Positions 46,243 through 57,450 are shown, counted from the stretch's first letter. The stretch: DNA of 64,000 nt from Pseudomonas sp. CC6-YY-74 (GCF_002025205.1 NZ_CP019947.1:255501-319500), one strand, 5' to 3'. Notes: generated from the sequence alone by a model not told the origin. Numbers and translations: made by a program.

Positions 46243-47274
46243 ATGACGATGAACTTACATAGCCATGGCTTCACCCGGAAATTCCTGCACTGCGCGGCCG
46301 TCGCCTCCTTGAGCCTGCTGCCGCTCTATGGCCAGGCCGCTACGGCCGAGCAGCCGGGGCAGGGGGTGTCGGTGACGCCGATCTTCCCGTCGATCGCCGA
46401 AGAGCACTTCCGCGGCGAAGTGGCCATCGCCGGCCTGCGCGAGCTGGGCTACGAGGTCAAGAAACCCAAGGAGACCGAGTACGCGACGATGATGGTGGCG
46501 CTGTCATACGGCGATGCGGACTTCACCGTGCACCTGTGGGACAAGCTGCACGACACCTTCTACCAGAAGGTCGGCGGCGATGAGACGCTGGTCAAGGCCG
46601 GCGACGTGATTCCCGGTGTGTTACAGGGTTACCTGATCGACAAGAAGACCGCCGATGCCCACAACATCAAATCGCTGGAAGACCTGAAGAAGCCGGAAAT
46701 CGCCAAGCTGTTCGATAGCAATGGCGATGGCAAGGCCGACCTCACCGGCTGCAACCCGGGCTGGGGCTGCGAACTGGTGATCGATCACCACCTCAAGGCT
46801 TATGGTCTGGAGAAGACAGTCACGCATAACCGCGGCTCCTACTTCGCCCTGATGGCCGACACCATTCAGCGCTACAAGCAAGGCGAGTCGATTCTCTACT
46901 ACACCTGGGTACCGCAGTGGATCGCCGGTGTGCTGGTCGAGGGCAAGGACGTGGTCTGGCTGGAGGTGCCCTACACCGATCTGCCCGATGGCAAGAATGA
47001 CATCAACACCAGCTTCAATGGCAAGAACCTCGGTTTCGCCGTGGATGAAGTCAAAGCCGTGCTGAACAAGGAATTTGCCGAAGAGAATCCGGCCGCGCTG
47101 AAGTTTCTCTCCCTGGTGCAAATCACCACCGACGACGAGAGCGCGCAGAACCTGAAGATGCAGGATGGCGAGAACAGCGCCAAGGACATCCGTCGGCATG
47201 CCGCCGAGTGGGTCGCCGCGCATCGCGAGCAGTTCGATACCTGGATCGCCGCTTCCCGCGCCGCTGCTAAGTGA
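46243..47274 (+). CDS. proX: ProX-like betaine-binding periplasmic protein
   Basis: The 343-residue protein has a signal peptide (FLHCAAVASLSLLPLYGQAATA) and the ProX pattern: CNPGWGCELVIDHHL, LYYTWVPQWIAGVLVEG (aromatic cage region) and LPDGKNDINTS. It should bind quaternary amines by cation-pi contacts. Two in-frame ATGs (46243 and 46249) are possible starts. A terminator follows at 47301. Confidence 0.85.
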   Translation: MTMNLHSHGFTRKFLHCAAVASLSLLPLYGQAATAEQPGQGVSVTPIFPSIAEEHFRGEVAIAGLRELGYEVKKPKETEYATMMVALSYGDADFTVHLWDKLHDTFYQKVGGDETLVKAGDVIPGVLQGYLIDKKTADAHNIKSLEDLKKPEIAKLFDSNGDGKADLTGCNPGWGCELVIDHHLKAYGLEKTVTHNRGSYFALMADTIQRYKQGESILYYTWVPQWIAGVLVEGKDVVWLEVPYTDLPDGKNDINTSFNGKNLGFAVDEVKAVLNKEFAEENPAALKFLSLVQITTDDESAQNLKMQDGENSAKDIRRHAAEWVAAHREQFDTWIAASRAAAK

Positions 47275-47300
47275 GCTTAGCCTTCACCTAGTCGTACTTA

Positions 47301-47329
47301 AGGTGCCCGCTGCAGGGCACCTTTTTTTC
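47301..47329 (+). terminator. Terminator after proVWX
   Basis: AGGTGCCC and GGGCACCT form a perfect 8-bp stem (loop GCTGCA) followed by TTTTTTT. Confidence 0.9.
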
Positions 47330-47364
47330 TGAGCTCTGTTGAGTGTCGTCTGTGGAGTAGCCGC

Positions 47365-48750
47365 ATGTCGCTCTATTCGTTCGTCCGCGATTTCACGTTC
47401 AGCCAGGCGCCGCAACACACCCGTGATCTGCTGCAGACCTGTTTGCTGGATATCCTCGGGGTCGCCGCCGGCGCCCGCGACAATCAGACCAGCCAGGCGC
47501 TCAAGCGCTATGCGGTCAACCATTACCCGGCTGGTGTCCTGAGTAGTCGCCTGTTGTTCGACGGGCGACCGGTGCATCCGTTGGGCGCGGCCTGGGCCGG
47601 CGGCTTCAGTGTCGATAGTCTGGATGCCCACGAAGGCCACTTCACCTCCAAGGGCCATGCCGGCGCCACCGTGGTGCCCGCCGTGTTGGCGCTGGTCGAC
47701 GCCTGCCGCGAGCAGGGCCGCAGTATCAGCGGCGAGGAGCTGCTCAGCGCACTGTGTATCGGCTATGAAACGGCGCTGCGTGCGGGCGTCGCGTTGATGG
47801 CCACTGCGCCTGAATACCATGCCTCCGGCGCCTTCTCCGGGCTTGGCGTGGTCTGCGCGGGCGCCCGCTTGCTTGATTTGGACGAGCAGACCTTCCGGCA
47901 TGCCCTGGGCATCGCCGAGTACTTCGGTCCGCGCTGCCCGATGATGCGCCTGGTCGATCATCCCTCGATGCTGCGCGACGCCCACGGCGCCGGCGCCTAT
48001 GCCGGACTGAATGCCTTGCTGCTGGCCCAGGCCGGGGTCACCGGCGCGCCGGCCGAGACGGTGGAAACCAGCGCGGTGGCCGCCCAGTGGCATGACCTCG
48101 GGCAGCGTTGGGAGATTGATGCCCAGTACTTCAAGCCCTGGCCGGTGTGCCGCTGGGCGCAGCCGGCGTTGACCGCGATGACCGCGCTGCTGGCCGAGCA
48201 CCCGCAGATTCGCGGCGCGGCGATTGAGCAGATCACCGTCGAGACCTTCCACGAGTCCATGCGCCTGCAGGGTCACACTCCGGCCAATGCCGACGAGGCC
48301 CAGTACGCCCTGGCCTTCCCGCTGGCGGCGCTGGTAGCGCGCGGCCAGGTCGGCCCGCTGGAGGTGACCGGCGCGGCGATCCATGCCGCCGACATTCTTG
48401 CGGTCAGCCGGCGCATCGAAATCGTCGAGGCTGACGACCTGTCGGCGCGCTTCCCCAACGAAATCCTCTCGCGGGTATCGGTGACGCTCAAGGATGGCCA
48501 GCGCTTCGCCAGCCCGATCACCGCCGCCAAGGGCGACCCGGCCACGGCCATGAGTCCGGCCGAATTCAGCGCCAAGTTCCACCTGCTGGCCGGCGTCAGC
48601 CTGGATAAAGCGCAGTGTCAGGCCATCGAACAGGCCGTCGCCGAACTGCCCGCCAGCGCCGACTGCGCCACTCTATTTCAGCTGCTGTTTGAGACCGAAT
48701 CCGTCCAGGCGCTGCCTGGTTCAACCCTGCTCAAGGAGGTTGCCATATGA
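47365..48750 (+). CDS. MmgE/PrpD family protein
   Basis: The 461-residue protein has the PrpD family features: GVAAGARDN, SLDAHEGHFTSKGHAGATVVPAVLAL, the ISGEELLSALCIGYE helix, and a later PWPVCRWAQPALTAM segment. Members include 2-methylcitrate dehydratase and dicarboxylate epimerases. Substrate not recognised. It heads an operon with two SDR enzymes; its stop overlaps the first SDR by 4 bases (ATGA). Confidence 0.8.
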   Translation: MSLYSFVRDFTFSQAPQHTRDLLQTCLLDILGVAAGARDNQTSQALKRYAVNHYPAGVLSSRLLFDGRPVHPLGAAWAGGFSVDSLDAHEGHFTSKGHAGATVVPAVLALVDACREQGRSISGEELLSALCIGYETALRAGVALMATAPEYHASGAFSGLGVVCAGARLLDLDEQTFRHALGIAEYFGPRCPMMRLVDHPSMLRDAHGAGAYAGLNALLLAQAGVTGAPAETVETSAVAAQWHDLGQRWEIDAQYFKPWPVCRWAQPALTAMTALLAEHPQIRGAAIEQITVETFHESMRLQGHTPANADEAQYALAFPLAALVARGQVGPLEVTGAAIHAADILAVSRRIEIVEADDLSARFPNEILSRVSVTLKDGQRFASPITAAKGDPATAMSPAEFSAKFHLLAGVSLDKAQCQAIEQAVAELPASADCATLFQLLFETESVQALPGSTLLKEVAI

Positions 48751-49514
48751 AATTCGCCGAGAAAGTCACCCTGATCACCGGCGCCGCCGGCGGTGTCGGC
48801 CAGGCCCTGGCCCTGCTGTTTGCCCGTGAGGGCGCGCGGCTGATGCTGTCCGACCGCGACGAGGCCGGCTGCGCAAAGATCGCCGAGAAGGCCCGCGCCC
48901 TCGGCGCCGAGGTCAGCTACCTGGCCGGCGACCTGCGTGAGAAGAGCTATTGCGAGGCCGTGGTCAGTGCCGCCGTGGAAAGCTTCGGCGGCCTCGACAT
49001 CGTACTGAACAACGCCGGCATCATTCCGCGCGGCACCATCGAGGAAACCACCGACGAGATGTGGTTCGACGCCATGGGCGTCAATCTCAATGCGGTGTTC
49101 TACATCTGCCGCGCAGCGATCCCGCACATGAAGGGGCGCACAGGTGCGGCCATCGTCAACACGTCCTCGGTGTGGGGCATCTACCCAGGCCCCGGCCATG
49201 TCGCCTACTGCACCAGCAAGGGCGCGGTGGCAGCGCTGAGCAAGAACCTCGGCCGCGACTGCGCGCCGCTGGGCATCCGGGTCAATGCCGTGTGCCCACA
49301 CGAGATCAACACGCCGATGATCCGCAGCGGTTTCGAACGCCGCGGCCTGGACCCGGACAAGGCCGTCGAGGAACTGAACAAGAGCGTACCCCTGGGGCGT
49401 ATCGCCGAGCCGGAAGACATCGCCGATGTGATCGCCTTCCTGGCCTCGAACGAGGCCCGCTATATCGCCGGTGAAGCTTTAGAAGTGACCGGCGCCAAGC
49501 CGGTTTCGGGTTAA
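48747..49514 (+). CDS. Short-chain dehydrogenase/reductase (first)
   Basis: The 255-residue SDR has the cofactor loop TGAAGGVGQAL, NNAGIIPRG, and the catalytic Ser-Tyr-Lys set (NTSSVWGIYPGPGHVAYCTSK, with Y-x3-K). It should oxidise or reduce a hydroxyl/keto group with NAD(P). Translationally coupled to the PrpD-like gene and 10 bases before the next SDR. Confidence 0.85.
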   Translation: MKFAEKVTLITGAAGGVGQALALLFAREGARLMLSDRDEAGCAKIAEKARALGAEVSYLAGDLREKSYCEAVVSAAVESFGGLDIVLNNAGIIPRGTIEETTDEMWFDAMGVNLNAVFYICRAAIPHMKGRTGAAIVNTSSVWGIYPGPGHVAYCTSKGAVAALSKNLGRDCAPLGIRVNAVCPHEINTPMIRSGFERRGLDPDKAVEELNKSVPLGRIAEPEDIADVIAFLASNEARYIAGEALEVTGAKPVSG

Positions 49515-49524
49515 GGAGATGAAT

Positions 49525-50283
49525 ATGTTGCTCAAGGGAAAAAACGCCCTGGTCACCGGCGGCGGGCGCGGCATCGGCCGCGGCATTACCGAAAAGTTGT
49601 TGGCCGCCGGGGCGCGGGTGCTGGTGGCCCAGCGTCAGGCGCTGGACGCGGAGCTGGCGAATAACCCGCAGGTGTTCTTCGTCGAAGCGGATCTGGCCGA
49701 ATCCGGCGCCCCGCGCTTGATCGCCCAGGCCGCGGCCGAACTGCTCGGCGGCATCGATGTGCTGGTGAATAACGCCGGCTTCATGTTCGAGCAGCCGATC
49801 GAGGCCATGAGCGAGCAGGACTGGGACCGAATGATGGTGGTCAACCTGCGCGCGCCGGTGTTCCTGGTCCGTGAACTGCTGGCGCAGATGCGTCAGCGCG
49901 GCGGTGGCAGCATCATCAATATCGGCTCCATCGAAGGCCTCGGCGCCAACCCGCAGCATGCCGCTTACTGCGCTTCCAAGGCCGGCGTGCATGGCCTGAC
50001 CCGGGCGCTGGCGGTGGACCTGGGCCGCGACGGGGTGCGCTGCAATGCCATCGCGCCAGGCTGGATCGACTCGGATCTGAGCAATGCCTACATCAATGCC
50101 CAGGCCGATCCAGTGGGCGCGCGCCAGGGCTTGCTGGCCATGCACCCGGTCGGGCGCACCGGCACCCCGCAGGACGTCGGTGGCGCGGTAGTGTTTCTCG
50201 CCTCGGATGAGGCAGCCTTCGTCACCGGCCAGGTGCTGGTGGTCGACGGTGGACGCACCGCCAAGTTGCCCTTGCCGTTCTGA
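49525..50283 (+). CDS. Short-chain dehydrogenase/reductase (second)
   Basis: The 252-residue SDR has TGGGRGIGRG, NNAGFMFEQ and YCASKAG (Tyr and Lys of the catalytic set). AAGGAG at 49513-49518 is followed by two in-frame ATGs at 49519 and 49525; the second has a better ribosome spacing. Two different SDRs in one operon suggest sequential oxidation or a reductive/oxidative pair. Confidence 0.85.
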   Translation: MLLKGKNALVTGGGRGIGRGITEKLLAAGARVLVAQRQALDAELANNPQVFFVEADLAESGAPRLIAQAAAELLGGIDVLVNNAGFMFEQPIEAMSEQDWDRMMVVNLRAPVFLVRELLAQMRQRGGGSIINIGSIEGLGANPQHAAYCASKAGVHGLTRALAVDLGRDGVRCNAIAPGWIDSDLSNAYINAQADPVGARQGLLAMHPVGRTGTPQDVGGAVVFLASDEAAFVTGQVLVVDGGRTAKLPLPF

Positions 50284-50454
50284 TGCGCTGAGCGCGGCAC
50301 GGTGGTCACGCGCCCCCAAGTGTCGGAAATAGGCACCTGGGGCGCGTGCGCTTGTAATAAAGTGCAGCGGATAAACTGGATGTCGAGCGGCTGCCCGCCG
50401 ACCGGCGCCGCACCCGGCTCCAGCCCAGCAGATTTCAGCCCTGGAAGGCCTGGC

Positions 50455-51176
<722 letters not shown>

Positions 51177-51180
<4 letters not shown>

Positions 51181-51965
51181 AGCGCGCGGCGCTGGCGTTG
51201 CTGCTGGGCCTGCTGGCGCCGGTGGCCCAGGCGCGTGAACTGCTGGCCTGCGGTCACCCGTTCTATCCGCCGGTGTCCTGGCATTCCCAGGGCGAGTTGG
51301 TGGGGCTGGCGCCGCAGGTGGTGCGCCAGCTGTTCGCCGAGTTGGGTCATGAGGTGCGCCTGCTGGCACTGGGCAACTGGAAGCGCTGCTTGCTGGAGGC
51401 CCAGCAGGGACGGGTGGACATAGTCGTCGCCGCCTATCGCACCCATGAGCGTGAAGCCTGGATGGGTTTTACCAAGGAGGCGCTGGTGGCCGACCCGATC
51501 GTGTTGTTCACCCGGCGCGACAAATCGGTGCGTTTTGACAGCTGGGACGATCTGCGCGGACTCACCGTCGGCTTGTTGCTGGGCGACAGTTTCGGTGACC
51601 GCTTCGACCGTTTCGCCGAGCAGCACTTGAACATCGAATGGGTGTCCAGTGGCGAGCAAAATTTCATCAAGCTGGCCCAGGGGCGTATCGACTTCATGCC
51701 GGTCGGCCTCTACAGCTGGACCCTGCAGAACCGCCGTTTCGGCTACGACCAGGTCATCGTGCAGCAGCCCGGCCAGCTGGTCACCGAACACTATCGGATA
51801 GGCGTGCGCCGCGATCCGGCGTTGCTCGCCCTACTGCCGCGACTCGACCAGCGCCTGCGCGAACTGAGCGAGGATGGCACCCTGAAACGCCTGGATGAGC
51901 ACTACAGTGCTCGCTATCTCGCCGAACCCCATCGCATGACCAATCTCTATGATTCAGCACCCTAA
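51177..51965 (+). CDS. Periplasmic substrate-binding protein of a sensory system
   Basis: The 262-residue protein starts at GTG 51177 and has a short signal peptide (ALALLLGLLAPVAQA), then a family-3 solute-binding fold (ELVGLAPQVVRQLFAELG, LEAQQGRVDIVVAAY, LTVGLLLGDSFG). It overlaps the kinase gene by 17 bases. In this position it probably delivers ligand status to the kinase rather than serving an importer; no permease is present. Ligand unknown. Confidence 0.75.
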
Positions 51966-54273
51966 AAAAACCTGGCGCAAGCTGCTCACTTACCGCCAGG
52001 AGCACCCGCTCGGTTATCGCATGATGCTCTACGTGCTGGTCTGCAGTCTGCTCTTCGTGGTGCTGTCCACCAGCATCCAGGCCGCCATCGAGTATCGCCG
52101 CGAGATGCGCGTGATCGAGCAGCGCATCGAGTTGATCCGCAATGTCTACCTGGCCAGCCTGGCCAAGAGCATCTGGGATGTCGACCGCGAGCAGCTGCGC
52201 CTGCAGATGCGCGGCATCCTGGATTTTCCCGACATCAGTTCCTTGACCCTGGAGGATGCCGACACGGGTGAACGGCTGCTGCTGGCTGCTGGGGAACGCG
52301 CGGCGGCGCGGACCGCAGAGCATCGCTTCGCCTTGCGCCATGAGACGCCTCTGGGGCCGCGTAACCTCGGCCAGTTGGTGGTGCATACCGATCTGGGCGC
52401 GGTGTATGCCCGTCTGGGTTGGAGTGCCCTGACCCTGTTTCTCGGCCAGGCGCTGACCATCTTCTTGAGTGTGCTGGTGGTCATGGCGATTTTTCAGCGC
52501 ATGGTCACTCGGCACCTGGAAAGCATGGCTCGTTACGCACGCAACCTGGGCGTCGGTTCGCGTGATACGCCGTTGCAGCTGGAACGCCAGCCGAGCCCAC
52601 GCAGCGACGAGCTGGATGCGCTGGTCGAATCGCTCAACGACCTGCGTCTGGGGATCAATCAGGACATCGAGCGCCGCGAGCGCGCCCACGAGCAATTGCT
52701 CTTCAGTCGCGAACAGCTGCGGCGCATGGTCGACAAGCGCACGCGCAGCCTGCGCCAGGCCAAGGAGGTGGCAGAGGCCGCGAGCCAGGCCCGTTCGCAG
52801 TTCCTCGCCGGGATCAGCCACGAGATCCGCACGCCGATGAGCGGCATTCTTGGCATGACCCAACTGCTCTACCACACGCCGCAGTCCGAGCAGGCACGTG
52901 GCTACCTGGATGCCCTACGCCAGTCCGGCGAAGGCCTGTTGGCCATCCTCGATGGGGTGCTCGATTACGCCAAGTTGGAGGAGGGCGGCTATGTGCCGGA
53001 AGAGCAGGTGTTCTGCCTGCCTCAACTGCTCGAGGAACAGGCCCTGTTGGCCGAGGCGCAGTTGCAGGGTAAGGCGCTGCGGGTCAGTTGCCAGGTCGAG
53101 CCGCAACTGCCGCGCTACTACCGGGGCGCAGCCGGCTGCTTGCGCCAGGTACTGGCCAACCTGCTGAGCAACGCGGTGAAGTTCACCGAGCGCGGCGCCA
53201 TCGAGTTAAGGGTCGGCGGCGTGGACAAGGCCGGCAGCCGCTTGCGCTTCGCGGTGCGCGACAGTGGCATGGGCATCAGCGCCGAGCAGCAGCAGCGGAT
53301 TTTCGAACGCTTCACCCAGGCCGATGAAAGCATCACCCGCCGCTTCGGTGGCACCGGCTTGGGCCTGGCCATCAGCCAGAAGATGGTCGCGGCCATGGGC
53401 GGACGGATCGGTGTCGATAGTCGCGAGGGCGCAGGTAGCACCTTCTGGCTCGAGGTGGAGCTGCAGGTGGCCGAGCCGCCCGCGACGCAGGCCGAGGCCA
53501 CAGCCACACTCTCGCCCGCGCTCAGCCTGAGCCTGTTGCTGGTGGAGGACACGCCGATTAACCAGCAGGTCATCTGTGGGCTGCTCGAGCACGCCGGGCA
53601 CCTGGTGCACCTGGCGGAGGATGGTCGGCAAGCCCTGGCGGTGTGCCGGCAGCAGGCCTTCGATGCGATCCTCATGGACATGCACCTGCCGGGCATGAGC
53701 GGTGTCGAGGTGACCCAGGCTATTCGCTCGGCCGCCGACAGCCTGAACGCCGACACGCCGATCATTGCCCTGACCGCCAGCGTCGGCGTGGCGGATATCC
53801 AGGGTTATCTGGCGGCGGGCATCGCTGCGGTGCAGGCCAAGCCGCTGCAGCCAGCGGCGTTGCAGCAGGTGCTGAGGCAACTCTGTCAGCCGGCCGATAG
53901 CGGCATAGCGGCGCAGCCGCAGGCGGATGAGCAGGCGGGGGTCGACCTGCACCTGCTGACCATCCATCGCCAGGTGTTCGGCCAGGCGCGCTTGCGCAGT
54001 TTGTTCGAGCAGTTCCAGGAACAGGCCGACGGGCTGCTGGTGCAGGTCGACGATGCCCTGCAACTGGACGATCTGTATGAGGTTGGCGAGTTGGCCCACA
54101 AGCTGGCGGGCAGCTGCAGCACGCTCGGCCTGCTTGAGGTCGCGCGGCTGGCTACGGCGTTAGAAACCTGCAGCCGAGAGGCTGATGCTGCCCACTGTCT
54201 GGCGTTATTCACGGCGCTCAAGGACGCGCTGCCGAGTAATCTGCGCCGGGCGCGGCAGGTCGGCGAGGCGTGA
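51949..54273 (+). CDS. Hybrid sensor histidine kinase
   Basis: The 774-residue kinase has two transmembrane helices (about 25-45 and 160-185) around a periplasmic domain, a HAMP-type linker, a HisKA phosphoacceptor with His291 in [11 protein letters not shown], an ATPase domain ([24 protein letters not shown]), a receiver with Asp577, and a C-terminal Hpt with His717. The domain order is that of TorS/EvgS-like phosphorelay kinases. It should pass phosphate to the response regulator at 50455. Confidence 0.85.
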   Translation: MIQHPKKTWRKLLTYRQEHPLGYRMMLYVLVCSLLFVVLSTSIQAAIEYRREMRVIEQRIELIRNVYLASLAKSIWDVDREQLRLQMRGILDFPDISSLTLEDADTGERLLLAAGERAAARTAEHRFALRHETPLGPRNLGQLVVHTDLGAVYARLGWSALTLFLGQALTIFLSVLVVMAIFQRMVTRHLESMARYARNLGVGSRDTPLQLERQPSPRSDELDALVESLNDLRLGINQDIERRERAHEQLLFSREQLRRMVDKRTRSLRQAKEVAEAASQARSQFLAGISHEIRTPMSGILGMTQLLYHTPQSEQARGYLDALRQSGEGLLAILDGVLDYAKLEEGGYVPEEQVFCLPQLLEEQALLAEAQLQGKALRVSCQVEPQLPRYYRGAAGCLRQVLANLLSNAVKFTERGAIELRVGGVDKAGSRLRFAVRDSGMGISAEQQQRIFERFTQADESITRRFGGTGLGLAISQKMVAAMGGRIGVDSREGAGSTFWLEVELQVAEPPATQAEATATLSPALSLSLLLVEDTPINQQVICGLLEHAGHLVHLAEDGRQALAVCRQQAFDAILMDMHLPGMSGVEVTQAIRSAADSLNADTPIIALTASVGVADIQGYLAAGIAAVQAKPLQPAALQQVLRQLCQPADSGIAAQPQADEQAGVDLHLLTIHRQVFGQARLRSLFEQFQEQADGLLVQVDDALQLDDLYEVGELAHKLAGSCSTLGLLEVARLATALETCSREADAAHCLALFTALKDALPSNLRRARQVGEA

Positions 54274-54448
54274 GTGGGCAGGTTGCTGCGTCGATGCGCT
54301 GCTCTATCCGTGGCGAGACGACCAGCCTGGCTACGGGAGGACAACCAGCGGTGAGCGTGCCCTCGCCTGGGTGCATTCGAGGCGGACAATAGCTACTGAA
54401 TCACCGCGCCCTGTTGACCGGCTACTGCGCCTGACATAGCCAAAGCAA

Positions 54449-54479
54449 AGGGCCGGACGTCGAGTGACGGCCGGCCCTG
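54449..54479. terminator. Terminator between the kinase and nhaC genes
   Basis: AGGGCCGG at 54449-54456 and CCGGCCCT at 54471-54478 pair perfectly with a 14-base loop. On the minus strand TTTGCTTTGG follows. The genes on both sides are convergent. Confidence 0.6.
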
Positions 54480-54536
54480 GGGTGCAGCGGGTACCTTGCA
54501 ACAGGTACTCAAAGCTGGGTCAGTAGTGCGTCGGCC

Positions 54537-56039
54537 TCAGTCGGCGACAGGCGCTGCGCGGTAGCCTGGTTCGGGCTGGTCGAAGGTCTGGATCGCCTCG
54601 CCCTGCGCCTTCCAGTTCGCGCGCTCCTGCTCGGTGGCTTTGGGCGAGAACCAGCCGAGGTAGGCATAGGCGATGCCGATCACCGGTGACAACCAGCAGG
54701 CGAAGGCCAGCGGGATATACAGCAGGTTCTCGAAGTTGCCATCGCCCACGGCCAGACCCAGTGAGGAAATCACGATGGCACCGCCGGCGTTCCACGGCAC
54801 CAGCGGGGAGATCAGGGTGCCGCCTTCCTCGACTGCGCGCGACAGGTTGAGGGTCGAATAACCCTTGCCACGGTAGGCCGGAGCAAACATGCGGCCGGGC
54901 AGGGCGATGGACAGGTAGGGGTCGCCGGCGACCAGGTTGGTAGCAATCGAGGTGCCAATGGCGGCGGTTTGCATGCTGCCGAAGCTGCGCGTCCTTTTCA
55001 GGATCGCCTCGACAATCACCTCGAGGCAACGGGTGCGCTCGAGGGCGCCGCCCAAGGCCAGGGCGATCATCACCAGGGTGATGACCCAGGCCATGGACTG
55101 GATGCCGCCGCGGTTAAGCAGGCTGTCGATGTCCTTGATCCCGCTGTTGAGGCTGTAACCGCTCTGCATGTAAGTGAACACGTCATGCAGGTTGGCGCCC
55201 TGGAAAGCCATGGCCAGGATGCCGCCGGCGATGGCGCCGGCAAACAGCGAGGGCAGGGCCGGCATTTTCTTCAGCGCCAGGCCAATGACCAGCAGCGGGG
55301 GCAGCAACAGCACCCAGGACAGCTCGAAGTTCTGCGCGAGGCCATTGGTGATCAGGTCGATCTTGCTGGAGTCGAGTTCATTGCCGCCGATGAGGTTGAA
55401 GCCCACCAGTAGATAGATGACCAGGGCAATCAGCATGGCCGGGATGGTGGTCGGCAACATGTTGCGGATGTGGTCGAACAGATTGACCCCGGTGACGGCC
55501 GGGGCCAGGTTGGTAGTGTCGGACAGCGGCGAGATCTTGTCGCCGAAGAACGCCCCGGACACCACGGCGCCAGCGGTCCAGTACATCGGGACGTCGAACC
55601 CCGCACCTATGCCCATCAGCGCCAGGCCGATGGTGCCGACCGTGCCCCAGGAGGTACCAAGCGACACCGAGACCACGGCGCACATCAGCATGGCGACGGC
55701 GAGAAACACCTCGGGTGACAGCAGCTTGAGGCCGCCATAGATCATCAGGGGTACGGTGCCGCTGGCGATCCAGGTACCGATGATCATGCCAACCACGATA
55801 AGGATGCCGATCGATTGCAGGCCGATGGACACGACGTGCAGCGAGCCTTTCTCGATGTCCTTCCAGCGATAACCCTGACCCCAGCCGATCAGCGCGGTAA
55901 TCGCCAGGCCGATGGCCAGGGGGACGTGGGGGGTGAAGTCGCCGTAGTAGAACAGCTGGATCGCCAGTATGCCGAGCGTGAGGACGATCGGGATCAGGGC
56001 GAGGACGAGCGAGGGGCGAGCGTTGTTATTGGTGTGCAC
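54537..56039 (-). CDS. nhaC: NhaC-family Na+/H+ antiporter
   Basis: The 500-residue membrane protein has about eleven hydrophobic helices and the NhaC-type segments SGAFFGDKISPLSDTTNLAP (the DKISPLSDT core) and LVPWNAGGA near the C terminus. It exchanges Na+ for H+, or a related cation/carboxylate. It is the gene downstream of the sensory trio and may serve ion balance during betaine use. Confidence 0.85.
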   Translation of the reverse strand: MHTNNNARPSLVLALIPIVLTLGILAIQLFYYGDFTPHVPLAIGLAITALIGWGQGYRWKDIEKGSLHVVSIGLQSIGILIVVGMIIGTWIASGTVPLMIYGGLKLLSPEVFLAVAMLMCAVVSVSLGTSWGTVGTIGLALMGIGAGFDVPMYWTAGAVVSGAFFGDKISPLSDTTNLAPAVTGVNLFDHIRNMLPTTIPAMLIALVIYLLVGFNLIGGNELDSSKIDLITNGLAQNFELSWVLLLPPLLVIGLALKKMPALPSLFAGAIAGGILAMAFQGANLHDVFTYMQSGYSLNSGIKDIDSLLNRGGIQSMAWVITLVMIALALGGALERTRCLEVIVEAILKRTRSFGSMQTAAIGTSIATNLVAGDPYLSIALPGRMFAPAYRGKGYSTLNLSRAVEEGGTLISPLVPWNAGGAIVISSLGLAVGDGNFENLLYIPLAFACWLSPVIGIAYAYLGWFSPKATEQERANWKAQGEAIQTFDQPEPGYRAAPVAD

Positions 56040-56376
56040 GAGCTTCCTCCAGGGAGTGATCGTCTGGCTGAGCCGGCGATCATTTTGTAGTTCTTGGAGG
56101 ACTCAACCTAGCAAGCCGATGTGAACTGCTTTACGGGTTGCTGTATCAGGTTGTAATCAGGGTATTACATGCCATTTACATCTGTATTTTTCGCGGCTCG
56201 GTGCAAGTGTCGGGATATGCTGAGCGTCTTCGTTTTAATGGTTAAGGCCAGCAAGTGCTTAGTGTCATAGTGGCAGTAGTTAGGCGGACGAATGTTGTTC
56301 CGTAGGCCTATTCAAATAAATAACATGGTCTGAGTTACCTTCTTCAGTAAATGCTTTCGTGCCAGTGAGTTGCAAC
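56040..56376. other. Intergenic region between nhaC and the AraC-type gene
   Basis: About 337 bases with no convincing gene. It is AT-rich near 56150-56300 and should hold divergent promoters. Only short direct repeats were noticed. Confidence 0.4.
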
Positions 56377-57414
56377 ATGAGATCCTCTTTCGAGAGTTTG
56401 TTAAAAAATAAGAATATGGCGCACTTCGCCAAGGGCCAGGGCAGCGAGCCGGCGTTGCCGCTGCGGCGCGTTGCCTTCGTATTGCTGGATAATTTTTCGA
56501 TGATGGCCTTCACCGGGGCGGTGGACGCCCTGGTCACCGCCAACTTGATGAGCCCGGCGCCGCTCTATGAAGTGCTGGTGGTCGGTGGCGCAAGCGCGGT
56601 GGTGGTCAGCGATCTGGGCATCGTCATTTCGGCAGACTGCTGCCTGGCCGATATGGCAGAGAAACAGCAGGACATCCTGGTCGTCTGCGGCGGCTTTCGC
56701 GTGCGCCTGCAGGTGGATCCGCTGCTCAGGACCAAGCTCAGATCGGCCGACGCCGCTGGCGCCATGCTCGGCGGCTTGTGGAACGGCGCTTATTTTCTTG
56801 CCGAGGCGGGGCTGCTGGATGGCTACGACTGTGCGTTCCATCCCGATGGTCGGGCGATGATCGCCGAGCTGTTTCCCAAGGTGAGGTTGTCGAATCATGC
56901 CTATGTGCTGGATCGCGAGCGGATCAGTTGTGCCGGTGCCAATAGCTCGCTGGGCATGATGCTGGAAGTGGTGCGGCGCGGCAGTGGCTTCAACCTGGTA
57001 AGTGCCATCGAGGAAGTGCTGAGCTGCGACACCATGCAGGAAGTTCTGGATGTGTCGGTGGTGGCCGTCGATTACGACCCGACCTTGCCACAGACGTTGA
57101 AGTCGGCGCTGGAGCTGATGCACAACAACATCGACGAGCCGCTGACGGTGGATGAGATTGCCACCTGCGTAGACATTTCCAGGCGCCAGCTCGAGCGTCT
57201 GTTCTGTCGCCACGTCAACGCGACGCCGTCGCGCTACTACCTGGAGCTGCGCCTGACTCGCGCCCGCCAGTTGCTGCAACAGACCAACAAGTCCCTCACC
57301 GATATCGCCGTCGCCAGCGGCTTTGTCAGCATCTCGCATTTCCGCCGTTGTTTTAGCGAGTTCTTCGAGATTTCGCCGGGCCGTTTTCGGGCGGCTTCAC
57401 ACAGTCGGCGTTGA
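56377..57414 (+). CDS. AraC/GbdR-type regulator
   Basis: The 345-residue regulator has an N-terminal DJ-1/PfpI-like domain (VAFVLLDNFSMMAFTGAVDAL, ILVVCGGF) and two C-terminal helix-turn-helices (VDEIATCVDISRRQLERLFCRH and TDIAVASGFVSISHFRRCFSEFF). This is the layout of GbdR, SouR and CdhR, which sense betaine, sarcosine or carnitine products. It probably controls part of this region. Start is uncertain; MAHFAKGQG at 56416 is an alternative. Confidence 0.75.
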   Translation: MRSSFESLLKNKNMAHFAKGQGSEPALPLRRVAFVLLDNFSMMAFTGAVDALVTANLMSPAPLYEVLVVGGASAVVVSDLGIVISADCCLADMAEKQQDILVVCGGFRVRLQVDPLLRTKLRSADAAGAMLGGLWNGAYFLAEAGLLDGYDCAFHPDGRAMIAELFPKVRLSNHAYVLDRERISCAGANSSLGMMLEVVRRGSGFNLVSAIEEVLSCDTMQEVLDVSVVAVDYDPTLPQTLKSALELMHNNIDEPLTVDEIATCVDISRRQLERLFCRHVNATPSRYYLELRLTRARQLLQQTNKSLTDIAVASGFVSISHFRRCFSEFFEISPGRFRAASHSRR

Positions 57415-57450
57415 GCGCAGCCATCAAGCCCGAGCTGCCTCCAGCCGCGT

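Noticed and set aside
56280..56543. A short minus-strand frame ending IYLNRPTEQHSSA upstream of the AraC-type gene
   Set aside because: It overlaps the AraC coding start and has no ribosome site or family match.
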